In this document: positions 9,119 to 18,200 of the stretch, piece by piece
How the letters are laid out: the number at the start of each line of letters is the position of its first letter
Numbering within the stretch: position 1 is the first letter of the stretch
NCBI GenBank assembly: GCA_964486935.1
Contig: CAZAPG010000009.1
Location: 62,001 to 126,000 of the forward strand
Direction: 5' to 3'
DNA length: 64,000 nt
Source of the DNA: CAZAPG01 sp964486935
Lineage (GTDB): Bacteria > Chloroflexota > Anaerolineae > 4572-78 > J111
Translations under genes and position numbers: made by a program
Notes under the pieces: generated by a model
Database searches by the model: none
Told to the model about the DNA's origin: nothing
Seen by the model: only the letters and a program-made list of their open reading frames with translations

Positions 9119-9224
9119 GGGTGCGTCCCAAATTTTAGGAATTTGGGACGCCTTCGGCAGGGGGGATTCGGGGGGATACCCCCCGCGCCCCCCCTATCTG
9201 TTCCCAAAATTTGGGACAGACCCG
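9119..9224. repeat. Dispersed ~100-bp palindromic repeat, copy 1
   Basis: The element starts GGGTGCGTCCCAAATTTTAG and ends with CCCAAAATTTGGGACAGACC. Its ends are imperfect inverted repeats of each other and the centre is G-rich then C-rich, so the whole can fold back. Related copies occur at 45371-45458 and 53300-53398 in the opposite orientation, with a fragment at 62026-62056. It has no coding capacity. Confidence 0.8.
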
Positions 9225-9280
9225 GTTTTAATCCCCCACCGGGTTTATGGTACAATGAGAGCGCATCAATAGAGGAGCGT

Positions 9281-9460
9281 ATGATGACCTGCCTTAGAAT
9301 TATTCTTTCTGTTCTTTTGCCGCCGTTGGGCGTTTTTTTGACCGTGGGCCTTGGTATGCATTTTTGGTTGAATATTTTGCTGACCGTTTTGGGCTACCTG
9401 CCCGGCTTGGTTCACGCTATTTGGATTATTGCCACCCGAACAACAAGGCCCTCACAATGA
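9281..9460 (+). CDS. Small Pmp3/YqaE-type membrane protein
   Basis: The 59-residue protein has two hydrophobic helices, with LPPLGVFLTVG and WLNILLTVLGYLPGLVHAIW, the pattern of the Pmp3/YqaE (UPF0057) family of stress-linked membrane proteolipids. GAGGAG precedes the ATG at 9281; a second ATG follows at 9284. The open frame extends upstream through the repeat, but that part is not credible as protein. The stop overlaps the next start by ATGA, so translation is probably coupled to the next gene. Confidence 0.85.
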   Translation: MMTCLRIILSVLLPPLGVFLTVGLGMHFWLNILLTVLGYLPGLVHAIWIIATRTTRPSQ

Positions 9461-9675
9461 GTCAACCCTTGCCTATGGCCCAGAAAGAATATTTTGAAGA
9501 AGTTACCCACCAGGGTAAAACCATAAAAGTGGGCGACAAGGTGCTGGTAAATCACGCCGGCCAAAAGCAGATGGTGGAAGTGAGCAGCATCTTTAAAAAA
9601 CAGCAACATTACTGGGTGGCCTATAACCATAACCAGCATGTTTGCCCCTGGCCCCTGGCGCAGGTGGTAAAATAA
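9457..9675 (+). CDS. Small hypothetical protein, translationally coupled
   Basis: A 72-residue soluble protein that starts inside the stop codon of the Pmp3-like gene. It reads as a small beta-rich fold, with the stretch KVGDKVLVNHAGQKQMVEVS suggesting an SH3-like barrel (KOW-like), but I do not recognise a family. It has no cysteine pair or signal peptide. It sits in a run of small genes leading into arfB. Confidence 0.7.
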   Translation: MSQPLPMAQKEYFEEVTHQGKTIKVGDKVLVNHAGQKQMVEVSSIFKKQQHYWVAYNHNQHVCPWPLAQVVK

Positions 9676-9701
9676 GCCAATGACAAACGGCGGAGCAACC
9701 G

Positions 9702-9905
9702 GTGGTGAATCAAAAATTTAAGCCGACCGAAAACCAAAAATATTTGCGCGGATTGTTGTTTGTTTCTGCCGGAGCATTTATGGTCATCCGTTTTGCCGGC
9801 GGCGACGGCCATCCGTTTTTTGTGGCCGCGGCCTGGCTAACCGCCATTGTGGCCCTGATTGCCTTTGTGTTGTACGTTTGGAGCGTGCTGGCTGAGTTTA
9901 AATGA
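9702..9905 (+). CDS. Small two-helix membrane protein
   Basis: The start is GTG at 9702 or GTG at 9705, behind GGAG. The 67-residue protein has two hydrophobic helices (about 17-35 and 42-63) separated by a short polar loop. No family is recognised. The last codons overlap the arfB start by ATGA, which ties the two genes to one transcript. Confidence 0.7.
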   Translation: MVNQKFKPTENQKYLRGLLFVSAGAFMVIRFAGGDGHPFFVAAAWLTAIVALIAFVLYVWSVLAEFK

Positions 9906-10330
9906 GCCGGATTGAAATTACCCCGACCATCGCCATTGACGAAAAGGATATTCAGTTTGACTTTGTTCGCGCCTCCGGGCCGGGCGGGCAAAATGTCAAC
10001 AAAGTGGCCAGCGCCGTGCAACTGCGCTTTAATCTTAATGACGCGCTCCTGCCGGATGATGTCCGCGAGCGGCTGGTCAAACAGGCCGGCCAGCGCGTGG
10101 CCGGCGATGGCACGCTCATTATCGAAGCCCGGCGCTACCGCGAACAGGAGCGTAACCGGCAAGATGCGCTGGACCGGCTGGTCAAAATGATTCAACGCGC
10201 CGCGCAAAAACCCAAACGCCGCCGCAAAACCAAACCCACCCAGGCTTCAAAAGAGCAACGTTTGCAGGCCAAACATCGCCGCAGCCAGACCAAGCGATGG
10301 CGCGGGCCTGTTGCTCGCTCTGACGAGTAG
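9902..10330 (+). CDS. arfB: Peptidyl-tRNA hydrolase ArfB, ribosome rescue factor
   Basis: The 142-residue protein carries the release-factor GGQ motif at 28-30 (RASGPGGQNVNK) and a basic C-terminal tail (RRRKTKP to KRWRG) that in ArfB/YaeJ enters the empty mRNA channel of stalled ribosomes. It has no codon-recognition domain. It should hydrolyse peptidyl-tRNA on non-stop ribosomes. The length is close to that of E. coli ArfB. It is the last gene of the small-gene run and ends 12 bp from the convergent MFS gene. Confidence 0.92.
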   Translation: MSRIEITPTIAIDEKDIQFDFVRASGPGGQNVNKVASAVQLRFNLNDALLPDDVRERLVKQAGQRVAGDGTLIIEARRYREQERNRQDALDRLVKMIQRAAQKPKRRRKTKPTQASKEQRLQAKHRRSQTKRWRGPVARSDE

Positions 10331-10341
10331 CTGAATAAATC

Positions 10342-11634
10342 CTACCCCTGGCCCTGCTTTTTGGGCCGGTCGAACATGGGGGTGATAATGGCCAGCGCCA
10401 GCGGAAAAATGGCGGCAATTGTCAGGGTTGTGTTGTAGCTGCCCAGCGCATCGCGGGCAATGCCCAACGGCATCGGCCCCAGCGCCGAGCCGGCCGTTAG
10501 TATGGTGGCGATAAAACCGGTGATGCTGCCCAAATGTCTGCGGCCATAATACATTGGCCAACTGACGCTTTGCACGGTGTTCATCAGGCCAAAGGTTGCG
10601 CCGATAATCATCCCATAGATAAAGGCCAGTTCAACGCCCGGCAAAAATTGAGCCATCAGTAGCGAAATGGTCAATAAAATCAGCGCTCCGGCCATCAGCA
10701 GGCGCATCGGGATGCGGTTGACCAGAAAGCTGCTGGCTAAGTTGACCGCCGCCGTGGTAATGGCAAGTGGCACAAACACCGAAGCCGCCACGGTAGACGA
10801 TAATCCGTTATCGGCAAAAATGCTGACAATGTGGAAAATCAGCCCCGTGCCCAGCATGGCAATCAAGGCCAGGCCCACGGCCAGCGACCAAAAAATGGGC
10901 GTTCGCATGGCTTCGCCCAGGGTCCAGTTTTCTTCGGCCACGGCCACGGGAGCGGCGCTATCGCCGGGGAGCGGGGTTGGCGCGCCATCGGGTTGCAGGC
11001 CGTATTGTTCTGGCCGGTTGCGCACAAACAGCAGCCCCAACGGAGCCATAACCAGCAGCAGTATGGCGCCCAGCAATATGTACGTGACTCGCCAGCCGTA
11101 GATAGGGATGAGCCAGTTGATGACATTGGGAAACGTACCCAACCCCAGCAGCGATACCATCATCCCCGAAAGCCCCAGCATCACCCCCCGGCGGCGCACC
11201 CACCATTGGTTAATGGCATTCTGGCTGACCAGTGTCAAACTGCCCTGGCCCAGCATTCGGATGGCAACAAAACCCGCGCCCAACATAATAGCGTTGTTGA
11301 CAAACCCCATATAAATACAGGCCAGGCCAAACAGAACGGAAATAACAACCATGGTGCGCCGCGCGCCGTGTTGGTCAATTTGGCGACCAACCACAGGCAG
11401 GGCAAAGCTGCCAACCAGCGTGCCGATGGTGTAAAGCGTGCTCACCAGCGAGCGGCTGATGCCCAGGTCGGTGATGAAATACTCTAAAAAAATAGAAACC
11501 GAATAAGTTTGGCCGGGGCTGGTCATAATTGCGCCCAGCGTGCCAACAAGCGCAATAACCCAGCCGTAAAATACCGGCGAGCCGTTAACAAACCGGCTGT
11601 GTTGAATAGCGCGCGAGGGAGTGTGAGGCATCAT
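10342..11634 (-). CDS. Major facilitator superfamily transporter
   Basis: A 430-residue protein with 12 predicted membrane helices, opening with FYGWVIALVGTLGAIMTSPG, the style of MFS monocarboxylate/oxalate-type porters. A loop around residues 205-225 separates the two halves. The substrate is unknown. It lies downstream of kynA on the same strand, but a terminator between them makes a shared transcript doubtful, so a role in tryptophan or kynurenine transport is only a guess. Confidence 0.85.
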   Translation of the reverse strand: MMPHTPSRAIQHSRFVNGSPVFYGWVIALVGTLGAIMTSPGQTYSVSIFLEYFITDLGISRSLVSTLYTIGTLVGSFALPVVGRQIDQHGARRTMVVISVLFGLACIYMGFVNNAIMLGAGFVAIRMLGQGSLTLVSQNAINQWWVRRRGVMLGLSGMMVSLLGLGTFPNVINWLIPIYGWRVTYILLGAILLLVMAPLGLLFVRNRPEQYGLQPDGAPTPLPGDSAAPVAVAEENWTLGEAMRTPIFWSLAVGLALIAMLGTGLIFHIVSIFADNGLSSTVAASVFVPLAITTAAVNLASSFLVNRIPMRLLMAGALILLTISLLMAQFLPGVELAFIYGMIIGATFGLMNTVQSVSWPMYYGRRHLGSITGFIATILTAGSALGPMPLGIARDALGSYNTTLTIAAIFPLALAIITPMFDRPKKQGQG

Positions 11635-11663
11635 TCTTTCCTTGGTTGAATTGTGATCTCAAT

Positions 11664-11696
11664 AAAAAAAGGGAGAGGCAATAAGTTGCTCTCCCT
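11664..11696 (-). terminator. Terminator after kynA
   Basis: On the minus strand GGGAGAGCAA pairs with the complementary arm ending CTCTCCC and is followed by seven T. It lies between the kynA stop and the MFS start. Confidence 0.85.
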
Positions 11697-11719
11697 GAAA
11701 CAACACGGGTAGAAGTTGG

Positions 11720-12502
11720 TTATAGCTCGGTGCGGATGGCCCACAAATCTGGAAAAATAGGTTTTAATAGCGTGGTTTCCAAATATTTAACCCCGGCCGA
11801 GCCGCCGGTTCCCTGCTTGGTGCCAATTGTGCGCTCAACCATTTTAATGTGGCGGTAACGCCATTCTTGAATACCTTCGTCCAAATCGACCAGCCGCTCA
11901 CAGACTCTAATCAAAACGGGGTTATGGCGATAAACCTCTATTAGAATTTGCTGAACGGCCGGCGAGGGTTTTGCCGGCAGGGTGACATCTCGCGCCAGTA
12001 ACGCTTCGGGAATCTCGTAATTGTTGTCGGCCAGGTAGTGCAAAAACGCGTCCCACAGAGTCGACTCCCGGTATCGCTGCTCCAGTTTCCAGCGGGCGGT
12101 GGTGCCTGGCGGATAATAGGTAAAAATAGATTTGCGTTTGTGGCCCAGCACAAACTCAAGCTCGCGGAACTGGTACGATTGAAAGCCGCTGGCCGACTCC
12201 AGCCGGTTCCGAAAGGAGAGAAATTCCAGCGGCGTCATTGTTTCCAGAATGTCAATTTGAGAAACCAGGGTTTTTAGAATTGTTAAAATTCGGCGCAGGG
12301 TGTGCAGCACGCGAGGCGTGTCGTTTTCTAAAAGTTTTTCTTTCAAATAGTCAGTTTCGTGCAGAACTTGTTTAAACCATAGCTCGTACACCTGATGGAT
12401 AATAATGAACAACATCTCATCATGCTCCGGCCCCTCAGAACGCGGCTCCTGAGCTGTCAGAATCTCATCCAGCTTCAAATAGCTTGAGTAGGTTAGCGGC
12501 AT
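11720..12502 (-). CDS. kynA: Tryptophan 2,3-dioxygenase
   Basis: The 260-residue enzyme opens the indole ring of tryptophan to N-formylkynurenine using heme. Family marks include HDEMLFIIIHQVYELWFKQ with the active-site histidine, LESASGFQS, and YRHIKMVERTIG with the probable proximal heme histidine, then KQGTGGSAGVKYL. The length is typical of bacterial TDO. No formamidase or kynureninase is adjacent. The promoter is well formed (12667-12695) and the gene has its own terminator. Confidence 0.95.
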   Translation of the reverse strand: MPLTYSSYLKLDEILTAQEPRSEGPEHDEMLFIIIHQVYELWFKQVLHETDYLKEKLLENDTPRVLHTLRRILTILKTLVSQIDILETMTPLEFLSFRNRLESASGFQSYQFRELEFVLGHKRKSIFTYYPPGTTARWKLEQRYRESTLWDAFLHYLADNNYEIPEALLARDVTLPAKPSPAVQQILIEVYRHNPVLIRVCERLVDLDEGIQEWRYRHIKMVERTIGTKQGTGGSAGVKYLETTLLKPIFPDLWAIRTEL

Positions 12503-12666
12503 GGTAACTCCTTAGAAAATGAAATTGAGAAGCGGGGGCCTGGGGCGACCGAAGGAAGATTCCCCCAAAAAACCCATTTTCGTCATCGGTGGCGCGCTAA
12601 CGCTCGTGACGGCTCCTCTGAAAATAGTTACTTGATGACTAGAACATGGCCGGTATCGTTTGGCAT

Positions 12667-12695
12667 ATTATACTAGCGTAATTGCATGGTGTCTA
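12667..12695 (-). promoter_or_regulatory. Promoter of kynA
   Basis: On the minus strand TAGACA (12695-12690) and TATAAT (12672-12667) are 17 bp apart. The transcript would start near 12660, giving a leader of about 155 nt. Confidence 0.65.
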
Positions 12696-12754
12696 AGCAG
12701 ATGATGGGAGAATAGCCGTTTGGAGCGTAATTAATGAGAATACCCGGTTTATGC

Positions 12755-12783
12755 TTGCCAAACAGTCGGCTCTCTGCTAATAT
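12755..12783 (+). promoter_or_regulatory. Probable promoter of typA
   Basis: TTGCCA (12755-12760) and TAATAT (12778-12783) are 17 bp apart. The predicted start near 12790 places the terminator-like hairpin at 12818-12845 inside the typA leader. Confidence 0.5.
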
Positions 12784-12817
12784 ACCTGTATAACATCAAA
12801 AGTAATGTCAATGATTG

Positions 12818-12845
12818 ACCTCGGCCATTTTGGGTCGGGGTTTTA
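12818..12845 (+). terminator. Terminator-like hairpin in the typA leader (possible attenuator)
   Basis: ACCTCGGCC can pair with GGTCGGGGT (two wobble pairs) around a six-base loop, followed by TTTATT. No plus-strand gene ends upstream; the neighbour kynA diverges. The structure therefore either attenuates typA transcription or is incidental. Confidence 0.5.
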
Positions 12846-12871
12846 TTATGTTTCAAATACAAAGGTTATGT

Positions 12872-14731
<1,860 letters not shown>

Positions 14732-14775
14732 TCCTTGTACAGACCCGGTGAAAAGCCGAATAAAATGATGGCGAA

Positions 14776-17190
14776 TTATTGATAAGCCAAACTCTCTCTC
14801 ACGCTAACCCGCGTAGCCCCCAGAGCAGGCAGCCAACTGGCGGCGATGGCCAAAACGGTAATAATCGCCAGCCAATACAGTGCGCCCATCGGGGTATAAT
14901 GAAAAACAATTTCTCCGCCAATAGCCGCGCCCAGCGCCTGGGTCATCAAATATCCCGCCGGCAGGCTCAGCGGCAGGGCGATGAACCAACTGAGCAGCCC
15001 CAGCGTTAAACCTTCGCCAATGAACAGCCAGGCAATAGCCCGCGACGAGGCCCCAATGGCCCGCATCACCCCAATTTCGCGGGTGCGCTCCCGCACGCTC
15101 AGCGAGAGAACGCCGCTTAGGGCAATGCTGCCCACCAGCGCAATAATCACCGCCATGGCCGCCAGCATTTTTACAATGATCCCAAAATTGTTCAGAATTT
15201 GGGCGGTGGCGGCGCTGGCCGTATCTTCGTTGGCAAAGGTGCCCTGGGGATTCAATTTGAGTTCATGAGCGTCGTAATGGAGGCGCAACCCTTTGGCCAT
15301 CTCCGCTTCGCCGGCCGGGTCGGTGCGCTGGGTTTGGATCAAGACCGTGTTGGCTTTGTTCACGCTATCGGTTATGCGCAGCAAAACCTGGCGCGGCACA
15401 TTAACCGAGGTGGTAATGATGGGGTCAAAGATAAGGCCGACCACCTGCCATTGCACCTCGCCGTGCCGGCCAAAATCAAGCGTTACCCAATCGCCCACGC
15501 CAACCCCAACCTGCTCGGCCAGCTTTTGGTTTAGAACCACGGCGGCGGTGTCGTCGGGCTTGAGCCAGCGCCCGGCCCGCAGTTGGTAGCCGTAAAAGTG
15601 GGTCGGCAGCGGTATGCCCAATATCTCGGCGTTGGGGTCCGCATTTGACTCCGGCTGGCCCGCCGGCCGGATTTTAGCCCCGGCAAAGCTCCACATCTCC
15701 ACATCTTTCACCCCCGGATAGGCCCGGGTCAGCCTTTCCACTTCATGCATTCGTTCGGCGTCCTCAAATTGCAGGCTCACATTAAATTTGAGGATGGAAA
15801 AGAGAACATCGCTAAAGGTATAAGTTACCGAGTCCTGGACGGTCATAATCATCATAAAAATCAGGCCGCTGACCACCAGGGCCAGTTGGGTAACAATAAC
15901 CCGGCCTTTGTTGCGAAAGGTGTTGTTAAGGGTCAACAGAACCAGCCGGGAGAGCCGCTGCACACCGGCCAATGTGCGTTCCAGCCAACCGTGGCCGCCG
16001 CCCAGCCCATAAGTGCTGATGGCTTCGCGCACGGTTAGCCGCGCCCCGGCTGTAATGGGCACCAACGCCGCCAGCAGCGGGGCCAGCAAGGCGATGGCAA
16101 TCTGGATAACCACCGCCGTTGTGGAAAGCGTGAACGGGCCGGAGTCAATATTAAAAAAGTAGAGCAAGAAATTGCTAAACTGCTGCGCCCCCAGCGCGCC
16201 CAGGGGGATGGCAATGAGTAAAGCCAATACGCCGTAAACCAGCACCCCGCTAAAGTAGATCAGCAAAATCCGGCCGGCGCCGGCTCCAATGGCCTTCATT
16301 ACCCCAATCTGGGTGACCTGCTGGCCCACCACGGCGGTAATGGTGTTGTAAACCAGCAGCAGGCCCAAAATCAGGGCCAGCCCGGCCATTACGCCCAGAA
16401 TAAAAAATATGGCGTCCAGGGTGTTCTGCAAAAAATGCTTGTTTGGGTCCAAAAGCCGGTTGTCGCCGTCTGTGGGGGCCGCGCCGCCGGTATCCACATC
16501 CAGTTTCTCTAACTGGCGCTGTATCTTATCGGCCAGCGCTTTTACAGACACTTCATCATAATTGGGCGCGGCGGCCAGAATCTGGTTAAAATTCTCTTCG
16601 CCGGTCAGGTTGGCAAATTCATCGCGGCTGGCGTAAAATTGAGCCTTGCCGCCAAAGCCGGGCGGTTGCTGCAAGGCATTGTGAACCAGCCCGCTAACCT
16701 GTACCACGTATTCTTTGTCGTCAATACGGAAGTATACTTTTTGGCCTTGCTGTATGTTAAAATAGCTGTCCCCGCCTTTTTCAACGGCCACATGCTTGCG
16801 GGCCGGCCATTCACCTGCCAGCAATATCAGTTCGGTAAAGGTCTGGTCCTGGTAATCGGCGCGGGCAATGAGGCCGCCGGATGTCCACGGTTCGTCCGGG
16901 TTGAGCCGGTATTCAAGCCCGGTTGATAAATAGCCCTCAACGTCGTCAACCCCTTTGATGCTTTTTAGCGCGGCCAGTTGGTTGTCGTCGATGGGCGGGT
17001 CGGCCCACAGGTAAATCATGGCCGGCGATGAGGCTTGCCAGACCTGGCCAAGTTGCACGCTGACCAGTTCGCTGGCCGTAATGATCATGCCAATGGCAAA
17101 CGCGCCCATAGCGATGATGAGCACCACCTGCGCGGTGCGGCCTTTGTTGTTCCAGATGTCGCTCCAGATTTTGTGCCAAATAACGCCCAT
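14776..17190 (-). CDS. FtsX/MacB-type ABC transporter permease, no ATPase beside it
   Basis: The 804-residue protein has an N-terminal helix (RTAQVVLIIAMGAFAIGMII), a large extracytoplasmic region, an FtsX domain with three helices containing GQQVTQIGVMKAIGA (about 270-395), a second N-terminal-type helix (near 420-440), another periplasmic region and a second FtsX domain with RTREIGVMRAIGASSRAIAW. This is the ten-helix-class macrolide/lipoprotein-exporter-like permease. Such permeases need an ATP-binding subunit, which is absent here; the DNA just upstream is a gene relic instead. GGAG precedes the start. Its substrate is unknown. Confidence 0.9.
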   Translation of the reverse strand: MGVIWHKIWSDIWNNKGRTAQVVLIIAMGAFAIGMIITASELVSVQLGQVWQASSPAMIYLWADPPIDDNQLAALKSIKGVDDVEGYLSTGLEYRLNPDEPWTSGGLIARADYQDQTFTELILLAGEWPARKHVAVEKGGDSYFNIQQGQKVYFRIDDKEYVVQVSGLVHNALQQPPGFGGKAQFYASRDEFANLTGEENFNQILAAAPNYDEVSVKALADKIQRQLEKLDVDTGGAAPTDGDNRLLDPNKHFLQNTLDAIFFILGVMAGLALILGLLLVYNTITAVVGQQVTQIGVMKAIGAGAGRILLIYFSGVLVYGVLALLIAIPLGALGAQQFSNFLLYFFNIDSGPFTLSTTAVVIQIAIALLAPLLAALVPITAGARLTVREAISTYGLGGGHGWLERTLAGVQRLSRLVLLTLNNTFRNKGRVIVTQLALVVSGLIFMMIMTVQDSVTYTFSDVLFSILKFNVSLQFEDAERMHEVERLTRAYPGVKDVEMWSFAGAKIRPAGQPESNADPNAEILGIPLPTHFYGYQLRAGRWLKPDDTAAVVLNQKLAEQVGVGVGDWVTLDFGRHGEVQWQVVGLIFDPIITTSVNVPRQVLLRITDSVNKANTVLIQTQRTDPAGEAEMAKGLRLHYDAHELKLNPQGTFANEDTASAATAQILNNFGIIVKMLAAMAVIIALVGSIALSGVLSLSVRERTREIGVMRAIGASSRAIAWLFIGEGLTLGLLSWFIALPLSLPAGYLMTQALGAAIGGEIVFHYTPMGALYWLAIITVLAIAASWLPALGATRVSVRESLAYQ

Positions 17191-17227
17191 ATCTATGTCT
17201 CCTGTTTATTTCTGATTGGTCCAACTC

Positions 17228-17497
17228 TCACCATCTATATACGAATTTGGCCCTAATTCGTTGTATCTCCTTCAAATTTTCCGTCTGTACTTGCTTTTGC
17301 TTCGTCTGCGAGAGTTGCCTTAGACCGGCCACAAAAATGACCGCAATGGCTACCATCACCCAAATTAAGGTTTCAATGATCTGCGCGCTCAAGTCGCTGG
17401 TAACGGCGCGAAACACAGCGGTAGTGTTGGTAGCGGCGTGGAGTAGAGTTACCAGGGGTAAAATGCCTTTTGCGTTGTTGTAGAGCCGCACCGTCTT
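17228..17497 (-). pseudogene. Relic of a CPBP (Rce1-like) membrane protease, C-terminal part only
   Basis: The frame reads YNNAKGILPLVTLLHAATNT and one further hydrophobic helix, which matches the last conserved motif of CPBP/CAAX intramembrane proteases (a histidine in LLHA followed by N). The earlier catalytic EE and the first helices are absent. The fragment joins directly to a MalT-like relic near 17490. It ends 37 bp before the permease start. An expressed short protein from ATG 17500 is possible but unlikely. Confidence 0.65.
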
Positions 17498-17764
17498 CAT
17501 CTAACGACACCCAGGTAATGCATCGCGGGCTATGTGGAATCCATTCACTTAATAGAGTGGTTTTGCCAGAGCCGGCCGGGCAGAGATGAGGGTCAACTTG
17601 CGGCTCAAACCTTCGTTGAGCCGCAGGGTTAAACGTTGGCGAGGCACCAAATTGGTACGGGCAGGGGGGTGGTACAGTTTGGTGGTCAATAGCAGAGGTT
17701 GGGGTGAGGTATCAGGGGGGCCATTGACTGTAACGTTCATTTGTGCCAAAAGCTTCTCCAACAC
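17491..17764 (-). pseudogene. Frameshifted N-terminal relic of a MalT-like LuxR regulator
   Basis: The minus strand reads LLLTTKLYHPPARTNLVPRQ then LNEGLSRKLTLIS, the characteristic start of MalT-type ATP-binding LuxR regulators. One base is missing in the P-loop: the reading frame stops soon after, but shifting by one base restores PAGSGKTTLLSEW and then ITWVSLDE. Homology ends near 17491, where the CPBP relic begins in another frame. The gene is therefore both frameshifted and truncated after about 90 residues. Confidence 0.75.
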
Positions 17765-17867
17765 TAATGCGTAGAATATTATACGCCCTGATTTTAGCTG
17801 TTGTCAACGTAACGGCAGACTGTTAAAATGAAAACTTAAAGCTTGCTTAAAATACTTTACATAACTA

Positions 17868-17897
17868 TTGACATTGGCAATTCAACCGGTTTACAAT
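17868..17897 (+). promoter_or_regulatory. Promoter of the Hc1 gene
   Basis: A perfect TTGACA (17868-17873) and TACAAT (17892-17897) are separated by 18 bp, upstream of the Hc1-like gene. Confidence 0.7.
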
Positions 17898-17936
17898 TTG
17901 GGTGTCGCCATACAGAAGCTGAGGAGGAAATTGCTG

Positions 17937-18113
17937 ATGAATCGCTACGAGCAACTCTACACGGTTTTGATGTCCATTCAGGACGACTTCCGCAAGTTTT
18001 ACGAATCCAACAACAAAGCCGCCGGCACCCGCGTGCGCAAAAGTATGCTGGAACTACGGAGACTTTCCCAGGACATTCGCAAAGAAGTTCAAGACCTCAA
18101 AAACGCAATGTAA
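17937..18113 (+). CDS. Histone H1-like Hc1 family protein
   Basis: The ATG at 17937 follows GAGGAGG by nine bases and gives 58 residues; the longer open frame upstream overlaps the promoter and is not used. The sequence FRKFYESNNKAAGTRVRKS followed by LRRLSQDIRKEVQDLK matches the Hc1 family, first known from chlamydial nucleoid proteins and common in Bacteroidota as a short one-domain form. It should be a small helical, DNA-associated protein. It lacks the long Lys/Ala-rich tail of chlamydial Hc1. A strong promoter and terminator suggest abundant expression. Confidence 0.8.
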   Translation: MNRYEQLYTVLMSIQDDFRKFYESNNKAAGTRVRKSMLELRRLSQDIRKEVQDLKNAM

Positions 18114-18155
18114 CCCGTTTGCCGCTCATTTCTTACCGCTGAACGCTACTCAAAG

Positions 18156-18191
18156 AAAAAGACCCCTTTAAGGCGACGAGGGGTCTTTTTT
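18156..18191. terminator. Bidirectional terminator between Hc1 and clpB
   Basis: AAAAAGACCCCT and AGGGGTCTTTTTT form a stem with A and T runs on either side, serving the two convergent genes. Confidence 0.85.
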
Positions 18192-18200
18192 GTTGGATAT

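Noticed and set aside
9143..9280. Upstream extension of the Pmp3-like reading frame through the dispersed repeat
   Set aside because: The extra residues are encoded by the palindromic repeat and the true start has its own ribosome-binding site at 9272-9277.
12815..12871. Longer N-terminus for TypA
   Set aside because: It would translate the terminator-like hairpin and adds residues not found in the family; the ATG at 12872 has a suitable Shine-Dalgarno sequence.
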